A stretch of 11,369 nucleotides of DNA from JAVWHX01 sp036639875 (lineage in GTDB: Bacteria > Bacillota_I > Bacilli_A > Erysipelotrichales > Coprobacillaceae). The translations under genes were made by a program, and so were the position numbers. Shown here in pieces: positions 1-5,946 of this stretch (its first letter is position 1; every line of letters begins with the position of its first letter). The notes beneath the pieces are model-generated. The model had not been told where the DNA came from. It searched no databases and worked only from the letters and a program-made list of their open reading frames with translations. The stretch lies in contig JAVWHX010000066.1 of assembly GCA_036639875.1 (NCBI GenBank), positions 1-11,369 on the forward strand, given 5' to 3'.

Positions 1-55
1 TAAATAGGACAAGTAGAATTATATAAGATTACGCTAATTTTGTAAAGCCTTTTTT

Positions 56-85
56 AAAAAAAGATGTTGAAAAGTCAACATCTTT
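56..85 (-). terminator. Rho-independent terminator of the NrdD-like gene
   Basis: An 11-bp perfect stem (60-70 with 75-85) closes a 4-nt loop. On the minus strand it is followed by a run of seven T (complement of 56-62, the first three overlapping the stem). The stem overlaps the stop codon of the minus-strand gene at 84-86. There is no T-run on the plus side, so it looks one-directional. Confidence 0.85.
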
Positions 86-365
86 ATAATGAATGTTTAA
101 CTCTATCGTGTTCTTCTGCTAACTTAGCATCATTAAAACGATCTAATGTTCCAACAAGATAACCTGTTATTCTACGAATTCTTTCAACTGGGTGGGGTTG
201 AAGATGGTAGTTCATATCAATAAAATCTTCATCAATAGTGAGTTTAAGTGATAATAAAGTTTCATTATTATACTTATTCCTAATATGTGAGATATACTCT
301 AAAACCTCAACGTCCTCCATATCTCCACCTATAATTTCTACATCAACATTATCTATTCTTCTCAT
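84..365 (-). CDS. Small stand-alone NrdD C-terminal (glycyl-radical-like) domain protein
   Basis: This is a 93-residue protein. Its last ~30 residues (RITGYLVG at 64-72, RFN at 76-78, K81, E84, DRVKH at 87-91) look like the C-terminal end of class III anaerobic ribonucleotide reductase NrdD. In NrdD, the Gly of the RxxGYL motif carries the radical; here that would be G68. The first ~60 residues are acidic, unassigned, and are not the NrdD barrel. There are no cysteines, so neither the catalytic Cys nor the NrdD zinc site is present, and the protein cannot be a reductase alone. Short proteins like this are usually annotated simply as anaerobic ribonucleoside-triphosphate reductase, which overstates what is present. 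The start at 365 is chosen because AAGAAGGTGA lies just upstream, and because an in-frame ATG at 404 would lie upstream of the predicted transcription start. No nrdD or nrdG is in the window. A role as a replacement radical domain or regulator is inference only. Confidence 0.72.
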   Translation of the reverse strand: MRRIDNVDVEIIGGDMEDVEVLEYISHIRNKYNNETLLSLKLTIDEDFIDMNYHLQPHPVERIRRITGYLVGTLDRFNDAKLAEEHDRVKHSL

Positions 366-386
366 AACTTCACCTTCTTTATTTCT

Positions 387-414
387 ATTATATCTCTTAT
401 TCAATAAAATTCAA
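387..414 (-). promoter_or_regulatory. Sigma-A-type promoter of the NrdD-like gene
   Basis: Read on the minus strand, TTGAAT (409-414) and a perfect TATAAT (387-392) are separated by 16 nt. Transcription would start near 380, leaving a leader of about 15 nt that carries the ribosome binding site. This supports the start codon at 365. Confidence 0.7.
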
Positions 415-439
415 ATCATATGCATGATGTGAATTGTGT

Positions 440-467
440 TTGAATTTGTCAAAATTTGTGATAAAAT
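440..467 (+). promoter_or_regulatory. Promoter of the lipoprotein gene
   Basis: TTGAAT (440-445) and an extended -10, TGATAAAAT (hexamer 462-467), are separated by 16 nt, upstream of a strong GAGGAGGGG ribosome binding site at 483-491. It lies back to back with the divergent promoter at 387-414. The two -35 boxes are only 25 nt apart, so one regulator could reach both. Confidence 0.6.
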
Positions 468-496
468 GATACACATAAATATGAGGAGGGGAATTT

Positions 497-1591
497 ATGA
501 AAAAAATATCAAAGATATTAGTATTATTAACATTAGTTATTTGTTTATCAGGTTGTATGAAGATTAATCTTGAGATGGAGGTTAAATCATCAACAGAAAT
601 GACCATGAAAATAGATTATATGGTTGAAGAAAAGTTTTTAACAATGGCTGGTATGACAAGCCAACAGTTAATGGATCAAATGAAAGAAAGTATGGGAGAT
701 GCTGCAAGTGGTGCGAAAATCACTCCAAAGTCTGAAACGATTGATGGCTCTAAATGGGAAGGTATGACTATTACTGGTTCTATTAAAGAATCAGAAATGA
801 AAACTCTCTTAAGTGAAAAAGAAATTGATGGTAAGAAATGTGTTGTTTTAACTCTTGCTAAAGATTTTATGTCTGGAAATCAATTTGGCGGAATGGATGC
901 AGACAAAATAACAAAACAAACAGGTTATTCAATAGAAAAATTAAAAGCATTGGGTATGGAAATGAATGTTATAATTAATATGCCTGCTGATGCAAAATCT
1001 AATTTTGGTAAAGTAGATGGGAATAAAGTAACTATTGATTTACTTGAATTAAGTGCTAAAGGAAGTACTGTTCAAAAAATCGAAATTTCTTCACCACTAT
1101 CAAAAGGGTTTGATATGACTTTTGTTTATATTGGTGCAGGAGCTGTTGTATTACTTGGAATTGTCTTTGTAATAATGAAAAAGAAAAAAGCACCAGCTGC
1201 TCCAACACAACAAGTATTTGAAAGTGCAACACCTGTTCAAGAACCAGCTAAAGAAATAACTCAAGAACCAGTTGAAGAAACAACTCCAGAAGTGACTGAA
1301 GCGCCAGTTGAAGAAACAACTCCAGAAGTGACTGAAGCGCCAGCTGAAGAAGTAACTGTAGAAGTGACTGAAGCGCCAGCTGAAGAAGCAACTGTAGAAG
1401 TGACTGAAGCGCCAGCTGAAGAAGCAACTGTAGAAGTAACAGAAGCACCAGCTGAAGAAGCAACTCCAGAAGTAACTGAAAAACCTCAAGAAGTTGTAAA
1501 TGAAAATGTTATTCATTGTCCTAATTGTGGAGAACAAGTTAAGGCTGATGATGCTTTCTGTCAAAAATGTGGTTTTGGATTAAAGAAATAA
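497..1591 (+). CDS. LppM/DUF3153-like membrane lipoprotein with acidic repeat and C-terminal zinc ribbon
   Basis: This is a 364-residue protein of unknown function. The N-terminus is a lipoprotein signal with lipobox LSGC, so C20 should be lipidated outside the membrane. Residues ~21-203 resemble the LppM/DUF3153 type of extracellular lipoprotein domain (family memory; moderate certainty). Residues ~208-227 form one hydrophobic span followed by KKKK (228-231), which by the positive-inside rule puts the remainder in the cytoplasm. Residues 259-330 are six tandem 12-residue Glu/Pro/Thr/Val repeats (VEETTPEVTEAP type). The C-terminus is a short zinc ribbon with C341-x2-C344 and C355-x2-C358. The start is fixed by GAGGAGGGG at 483-491. 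The gene is monocistronic, between its own promoter and a terminator at 1604-1625. The unusual feature is a lipoprotein anchored at both lipid and span with a predicted cytoplasmic zinc ribbon. A sensing or scaffold role is a guess. Confidence 0.85.
   Translation: MKKISKILVLLTLVICLSGCMKINLEMEVKSSTEMTMKIDYMVEEKFLTMAGMTSQQLMDQMKESMGDAASGAKITPKSETIDGSKWEGMTITGSIKESEMKTLLSEKEIDGKKCVVLTLAKDFMSGNQFGGMDADKITKQTGYSIEKLKALGMEMNVIINMPADAKSNFGKVDGNKVTIDLLELSAKGSTVQKIEISSPLSKGFDMTFVYIGAGAVVLLGIVFVIMKKKKAPAAPTQQVFESATPVQEPAKEITQEPVEETTPEVTEAPVEETTPEVTEAPAEEVTVEVTEAPAEEATVEVTEAPAEEATVEVTEAPAEEATPEVTEKPQEVVNENVIHCPNCGEQVKADDAFCQKCGFGLKK
1271..1486 (+). repeat. Six in-frame 36-bp tandem repeats
   Basis: Six contiguous 36-bp units encode the 12-residue acidic repeat of the lipoprotein. 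Units 1 and 2 are identical at the DNA level, units 3 and 4 differ by one base, and units 5 and 6 are more diverged. This suggests recent duplication and likely copy-number variation between strains. Because the period is a multiple of three, it also creates long spurious open frames on the opposite strand. Confidence 0.95.
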
Positions 1592-1603
1592 CTATAAAAA
1601 ATG

Positions 1604-1625
1604 ACGACTCTTACGAGTCGTTTTT
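1604..1625 (+). terminator. Terminator after the lipoprotein gene, possibly bidirectional
   Basis: A perfect 7-bp stem ACGACTC/GAGTCGT (1604-1610 with 1615-1621) has a TTAC loop and is followed by TTTTT. On the minus strand the same stem is followed by CA and then a T-run (complement of 1596-1601). It could therefore also stop leftward transcription. Confidence 0.85.
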
Positions 1626-1750
1626 AAAATAAATGATAATGGATAATCATAAATAATAAGGTTATACAAAGAATAGAAAAAAGTTGATTGATTCTTTTAA
1701 ACATATATTTCATACTATCACCATTATAGTATATGCAAAAAGGAAAAGTC

Positions 1751-1784
1751 TTTTCAATATTGTTAAAAAATGTTAATATAACAT
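1751..1784 (+). promoter_or_regulatory. Probable argD promoter with overlapping palindrome
   Basis: TTTTCA (1751-1756), a 17-nt spacer and extended -10 TGTTAATAT (hexamer 1774-1779) form a plausible but not strong promoter. A 15-nt inverted repeat, ATGTTA-ata-TAACAT (1770-1784), covers the -10 box and could be an operator. It does not clearly match an ArgR box. The rest of the gap 1626-1750 holds only a doubtful 29-codon minus-strand frame (see findings). Confidence 0.4.
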
Positions 1785-1811
1785 AAATAAAATAATAAAG
1801 GGGTAAACATT

Positions 1812-2993
1812 ATGGATGAATATTTAAGAGGGGAAAAAGCATTCTTAAAAGCTTATGGAAGATATGATGTTGTATTAGAAAAAGGTGAAGGTGTTTATCT
1901 TTATGATACAACAGGTAAGAAGTATTTAGATTTCTATGCAGGAATTGGTGTTAATTCTTTTGGACATGGTTATAAACCATATACTGATGCTTTGAAAAAT
2001 CAAATTGATACATTGACTCATGTTTCAAATTATTTCTATACAACAGTGAGTATAGAAGCGGCTGAAGCAGTTAAAAAAGCAACTGAATTAGATGCAGTCT
2101 TCTTTTGTAATTCTGGCGCTGAGGCAACTGAAGGTGCTTTGAAGCTTGTTAGAAAGTATTATTATTTAAAACATCATAAAGCTGATAGTGAAATTATATC
2201 GTTTGAACATTCGTTTCATGGACGTACTACTGGTTCAGTTAAGTTAACTGGTAATGCTCATTATCAAGAAGCATTTGGTCCATTGATTGAAGGTGTCCGT
2301 TATGCAACACTTAATAATATCGAAAGTGTAAAGGCATTAATTAATGATAAAACTGCAGCAATTATTGTAGAACCTATTCAAGGAGAAGGTGGCGTTAATC
2401 CTTGTGAACAAGTCTTTTTAAAACAATTAAGAGAGATATGTGATGAAAAAGATATATGTCTTATTCTTGATGAAGTTCAATGTGGAATGGGAAGAACAGG
2501 AACAATTATGACATATTTCCAATATGGAATAAAACCTGATATTTTATGTCTTGCTAAAGGGATTGGAGCTGGTGTACCAGTTGGAGCATTTGTAGCGAAT
2601 GAAAAGTTGAGTAAAGCTATGGAACCAGGGGATCATGGAAGTACTTATGGTGGAAATCCATTTGTTTGTAGTGCTGTTAAAACTGTTTTTGATATTATTC
2701 AACAACAAGATATTTTATCTCATGTCAGAGATATGTCTGAATATTTAATTGAAAGATTAGAAGAGCTTGTTGAAGAATTTGATGTTATTGAAGGATATCG
2801 TGGGATTGGATTGATGCAAGGGATTGTCTTTAAAATAAGTGTAAAAGATATCTTAAAACAGTTATTAGATGATGGTGTTATTGTTGTTAGTGCTGGTGAT
2901 AATGTTTTAAGAATGTTACCACCATTGGTTATAGAAACTGAACATATTGATGAATTTATAGAAAAATTGAAAAAAATATTAAAAAGTTTATAA
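1812..2993 (+). CDS. argD: Class III PLP aminotransferase, acetylornithine aminotransferase (ArgD) type
   Basis: This 393-residue protein has the usual length for ArgD, which converts N-acetylglutamate semialdehyde and glutamate to N-acetylornithine in arginine biosynthesis. Visible motifs in order: phosphate-binding NSGAEATEGA; SFHGRTTGSV with R138; EPIQGEGGV; LDEVQCGMGRTG with D220, which should bind the pyridine nitrogen; LAKGIGAGVPVGA with K249 as the Schiff-base lysine; and GSTYGGNP, which contacts phosphate from the other subunit. The start is set by AAAGGGG eight nucleotides upstream. No other arg gene is nearby, so the exact substrate (acetylornithine, ornithine or another omega-amine) is not settled by context. 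The class III fold and catalytic residues are clear, and the ArgD assignment rests on overall similarity and length. It has its own putative promoter and ends just before a hairpin terminator. Confidence 0.85.
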   Translation: MDEYLRGEKAFLKAYGRYDVVLEKGEGVYLYDTTGKKYLDFYAGIGVNSFGHGYKPYTDALKNQIDTLTHVSNYFYTTVSIEAAEAVKKATELDAVFFCNSGAEATEGALKLVRKYYYLKHHKADSEIISFEHSFHGRTTGSVKLTGNAHYQEAFGPLIEGVRYATLNNIESVKALINDKTAAIIVEPIQGEGGVNPCEQVFLKQLREICDEKDICLILDEVQCGMGRTGTIMTYFQYGIKPDILCLAKGIGAGVPVGAFVANEKLSKAMEPGDHGSTYGGNPFVCSAVKTVFDIIQQQDILSHVRDMSEYLIERLEELVEEFDVIEGYRGIGLMQGIVFKISVKDILKQLLDDGVIVVSAGDNVLRMLPPLVIETEHIDEFIEKLKKILKSL

Positions 2994-2994
2994 A
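2967..2994 (+). promoter_or_regulatory. Possible promoter of the exporter operon at the argD 3' end
   Basis: TTGAAA (2967-2972), 16 nt, then TATAAA (2989-2994) each match consensus at 5 of 6 positions. Transcription would start near 3001, just before the hairpin at 3003-3045. The region is extremely A-rich, so a chance match is quite possible. Confidence 0.35.
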
Positions 2995-3002
2995 ATAAAA
3001 AG

Positions 3003-3045
3003 AAAAACCTCTTATTTTTATGTATATAGAAGTAAGGGGGTTTTT
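3003..3045 (+). terminator. Terminator-like hairpin that also contains the exporter's ribosome binding site
   Basis: Positions 3003-3013 pair with 3035-3045 (11 bp including two G-U pairs) around a ~21-nt loop. The 3' arm ends in TTTTT. The arm also contains AAGGGGG (3034-3040), the only ribosome binding site for the ATG at 3048. The hairpin can therefore act as the argD terminator and, in transcripts that include it, mask translation of the exporter. Confidence 0.6.
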
Positions 3046-3047
3046 AT

Positions 3048-5081
3048 ATGAACAAATATCCAATAGAAATGCAAGATGAAGAGAAAGCATGTGGAGCGTA
3101 TTGTATCTTAATGATTTTAAAATATTTTGGATACAAAGAAGAAGTTAAGTATATTAAAAGAAAAGCAAGATTAAATCAAAATGGAATTTCATTAAAAGGT
3201 ATGATTGAATGTTTAAAAACATATCAAATAGAATCTAAAGCTTATGAAGCAACACTTGATCAAATCAAAGAAAGTGTAACATTACCTTGTATCTTATTTA
3301 TGGTTTATGAAAACATTGGACACTATGTTGTATTATATGAAATCAAAGATGATGAGTATATTATTGGTGATCCATCAAGAGGGTTAATAAGTTTATATCA
3401 AGAAGAAATGGAGCAACATTATGCCTTAAGAATGTTATCGATTATACATGTAGGAAGAGTCCCAGAACTTACATATAAACCATATTATCGCTTCTTATTA
3501 GAAACAATGAAGTCATATAGAAAACATGTGATATCGTTGATTATGAAGGGATTATGGATATCTATACTAGGTTATGGTAGTAGTTATTTCTTTCAAATTA
3601 TTATTGATTATATTCAAATAGATACAAAGTTCTTTTATATCATTGTCATCTGTCTTATTTATAGTTTTATAGAAATTATCAAAACAACATTAGAGAAGAT
3701 CAAGACAACTCAAGTTATTAAGTTAAAGAAAGCTATAGATGAAGATTATGTCTTTCAATCTTCTATGAATATGTTAACCTTGCCTTATCATTTCTTCGAT
3801 CAAGATAAAGGATATATACAAAGTGAATTATTAAGTTTGTTTGATTTAAGTGATATGAATATAGAATGTTTTGAAAGATTGTTTTTAGATGGTTTATCCT
3901 TTGTTGTATTTCTAATAGGAATGATGTTAATAAATATTTATATGTCAATAGTTGTTGTTATAATGTTAGTAATTATTGGAGTCCTTTCTTATATTCGTTT
4001 AAAATCACTTCAAGAGATTTATAAGAATTATCTAGAATCTCAATTTGTTTATCAACATCATTTATTAGAATTGATTGAAAATCAATTAATGATGAGAAAC
4101 TTTTCATTATTACAAAGACAAAGAGAAAGAAGTTATGATATTTATCTACAAACTGCATTATATAAAGAAAAACAAGGTTTATTCTTAAATAAACTACATA
4201 GTCTTATTCAATATATTATTTATATCTTTTATGCTGGTGTATTGATACTTGGTTTTTATAGTTTTCAACAAGAGAATATTTCATTAGGACAATTGTTAAT
4301 GTTTTATATGTTGGTTTCCTTTTGTGTTCAACCAGTCTTAAATATGGTTTCTTTGTTAAGTCAGTATAAACAAATGGTATGGATATATGAAAAGTATAAA
4401 GTGTTTGAAAAAGAATCAGATGAGATAAAAGATGAATTTATAGGTTCGATAAAAATGATAACTCTAGATAATATATCTTATGCTTATGGATATCAATTGC
4501 CTTTGTTTGAACATGTTGACTTAACAATCAATAAACATACTATGATAAGTGGAGAAACGGGTTGTGGGAAATCAACATTGTTAAGGTTATTGATGGGTTA
4601 TGATATGAATTATACAGGTGATATTTATATTAATGATAAGGAATTAAGAACAATTGATTTAGCTTCTTTATATAAACATATTGGGTATATGTCTCAATCA
4701 CCAACTTTTTTACATATGACTTTGCTTGATAATTTACTTTGTCAAGATATGAAGCGGATTGAAAAATATTTAAAGGCTTTTGGACAAAGTGAATTAGAAG
4801 ATATGTTTCATGTTGTGTTGAGTGAAGATGGTAGTCCTTTGTCTTTAGGACAAAGACAAATAGTGGGTTTGATACGTTTGATGTGTCAAGATTTTGATGT
4901 TTATATATTGGATGAGGCTTTATCACATTTAGATGAAAAACTTGCAAATAAGGTTTTTAAGTATTTGATGAAGAATGATGAAGGGAAAATATATATAATG
5001 GTTAATCATCAAACAAAGTTAGTGAACAAGGATATTGAATATGTTATAATGGAAAAAGGAAGAATAAGAAGTAAAGGGTGA
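3048..5081 (+). CDS. Peptidase C39-containing ABC exporter (bacteriocin/double-glycine peptide type)
   Basis: This 677-residue membrane protein has three parts. Residues 1-~130 are a C39 cysteine peptidase: Q9 (oxyanion), C15 in the KACGAYC block, H92 in GHYVV and D108 in GDPSRG, all catalytic positions being present. Residues ~155-440 are a six-span transmembrane domain. Residues ~450-677 are an ATPase: Walker A GETGCGKST (502-510), signature LSLGQRQ (598-604), Walker B with D622 and E623, and switch H654. Such proteins cut double-glycine leader peptides and export the mature peptide. The signature has L600 where LSGGQ has Gly, and the stretch between Q-loop and signature is short. No precursor peptide or accessory membrane-fusion gene was found nearby. 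The gene ends 1 nt before ybeY, so it is probably cotranscribed with the housekeeping operon. Its substrate is unknown. Confidence 0.88.
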   Translation: MNKYPIEMQDEEKACGAYCILMILKYFGYKEEVKYIKRKARLNQNGISLKGMIECLKTYQIESKAYEATLDQIKESVTLPCILFMVYENIGHYVVLYEIKDDEYIIGDPSRGLISLYQEEMEQHYALRMLSIIHVGRVPELTYKPYYRFLLETMKSYRKHVISLIMKGLWISILGYGSSYFFQIIIDYIQIDTKFFYIIVICLIYSFIEIIKTTLEKIKTTQVIKLKKAIDEDYVFQSSMNMLTLPYHFFDQDKGYIQSELLSLFDLSDMNIECFERLFLDGLSFVVFLIGMMLINIYMSIVVVIMLVIIGVLSYIRLKSLQEIYKNYLESQFVYQHHLLELIENQLMMRNFSLLQRQRERSYDIYLQTALYKEKQGLFLNKLHSLIQYIIYIFYAGVLILGFYSFQQENISLGQLLMFYMLVSFCVQPVLNMVSLLSQYKQMVWIYEKYKVFEKESDEIKDEFIGSIKMITLDNISYAYGYQLPLFEHVDLTINKHTMISGETGCGKSTLLRLLMGYDMNYTGDIYINDKELRTIDLASLYKHIGYMSQSPTFLHMTLLDNLLCQDMKRIEKYLKAFGQSELEDMFHVVLSEDGSPLSLGQRQIVGLIRLMCQDFDVYILDEALSHLDEKLANKVFKYLMKNDEGKIYIMVNHQTKLVNKDIEYVIMEKGRIRSKG

Positions 5082-5082
5082 G

Positions 5083-5547
5083 ATGATGGTTATAGATTTT
5101 GTATATGAAGATGAAAAGAAGTTATGTGAAGAAAGTTATGAAGAACAGTTTTTAATGATTATTCAAAAGACATTAGAAACTTTACATATTGATGATGATG
5201 TAGAGTTATCATGTATTCTTATTGATGATGAAGCTATTCATGAAATGAATAGAGATTATCGAGATATAGATCGTTCTACTGATGTGATTAGTTTTGCATT
5301 AGAAGATAATGAACAATTTTATGTTGAAGGAATGCCTAGAAGTTTAGGAGATATTTTTATATCTTATGATCATGCTTTGATACAAGCTCAAGAATATGAA
5401 CATTCTTTAAAACGTGAAATGTGTTTCTTGTTTACTCATGGATTGTTACATCTTTTGGGATATGATCATATGAATGAAGAAGATGAAAGTCAAATGTTTG
5501 GTTTACAAAAACAAATATTAGAAGAATTAAAGATAGAAAGAAGGTAG
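5083..5547 (+). CDS. ybeY: Endoribonuclease YbeY (16S rRNA 3'-end maturation)
   Basis: This 154-residue protein has the usual YbeY size. The metal-binding signature HGxLHLxGYDH is intact, with H119, H123 and H129 as zinc ligands, and is preceded by the family block RDIDRSTDVISF, which leads into GDIFIS. YbeY takes part in 16S rRNA 3'-end processing and 70S quality control in the cytoplasm. There is 1 nt between the exporter stop and this start. The ribosome binding site AAAGGG (5073-5078) is inside the exporter gene. Two adjacent ATGs exist (5083 and 5086); the second has the better spacing of 7 nt, so the true protein may be 153 residues. It is followed after 3 nt by cdd. In many Bacillota phoH precedes ybeY, but here the exporter does. 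Confidence 0.95.
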   Translation: MMVIDFVYEDEKKLCEESYEEQFLMIIQKTLETLHIDDDVELSCILIDDEAIHEMNRDYRDIDRSTDVISFALEDNEQFYVEGMPRSLGDIFISYDHALIQAQEYEHSLKREMCFLFTHGLLHLLGYDHMNEEDESQMFGLQKQILEELKIERR

Positions 5548-5550
5548 ACT

Positions 5551-5946
5551 ATGGATTATCAGCAACTTGTAGATAAAGCTTTTGAGGCAACCCAATATGC
5601 ATATGTGCCTTATTCGCATTTTAAAGTAGGAGCATGTGTATTGACTAAGGATGGAACATTGATTCAAGGAACAAATATTGAAAATGCAGCTTATGGTTCA
5701 ACAATGTGTGCTGAAAGAAATGCAGTATATCAAGCGTATTGTAGAGGATATCATAAAGAGGATATTGTTGCGCTTGCGATTGTTGGTGATTGTACACCAC
5801 TTATTTCACCTTGTGGAGCATGTCGCCAAGTTCTAGCAGAGTTGCTTGATCCATTGACACCAATTGTTTTAGGAAGTAAAAAATACTATGAAGTGACAAA
5901 TATGCAAGAGTTATTACCTCGTGCATTTACAGGAGAAAATTTATAA
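5551..5946 (+). CDS. cdd: Cytidine deaminase
   Basis: This 131-residue homotetrameric-type cytidine deaminase converts cytidine and deoxycytidine to uridine and deoxyuridine for pyrimidine salvage. The zinc site is complete: C53 and catalytic E55 in CAE, and C88 and C91 in PCGACRQ. The substrate-binding blocks FKVG (24-27) and N42-x-ENAAYG are present. The length matches the family. The ribosome binding site AAGAAGG overlaps the ybeY 3' end, and the gap to ybeY is 3 nt. The stop overlaps the era start in a TAATG arrangement, which implies translational coupling. The dgkA gene that commonly lies between ybeY and cdd in Bacillota is absent here. Confidence 0.96.
   Translation: MDYQQLVDKAFEATQYAYVPYSHFKVGACVLTKDGTLIQGTNIENAAYGSTMCAERNAVYQAYCRGYHKEDIVALAIVGDCTPLISPCGACRQVLAELLDPLTPIVLGSKKYYEVTNMQELLPRAFTGENL

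Noticed and set aside
1..55. End of an upstream gene at the left edge
   Set aside because: There are too few bases and no codable frame or recognisable motif; nothing can be supported there.
366..404. Longer 106-residue start for the NrdD-like protein (ATG at 404)
   Set aside because: That ATG is upstream of the predicted transcription start and inside the promoter spacer. The ATG at 365 has AAGAAGGTGA correctly placed.
1271..1486. 36-bp repeat period suggesting a CRISPR array
   Set aside because: Units are contiguous with no spacers and encode an in-frame 12-residue repeat inside the lipoprotein.
1151..1564. Open frames of 137 and 71 codons on the minus strand over the lipoprotein repeat
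   Set aside because: They arise because the repeat period is a multiple of three. Composition is extremely low complexity (Phe/Ser/Trp or Leu/Gln), with no ribosome binding site.
4630..4947. 105-codon minus-strand frame inside the exporter ATPase domain
   Set aside because: It lies opposite conserved Walker B and signature motifs, shows no family motif and has no promoter or ribosome binding site.
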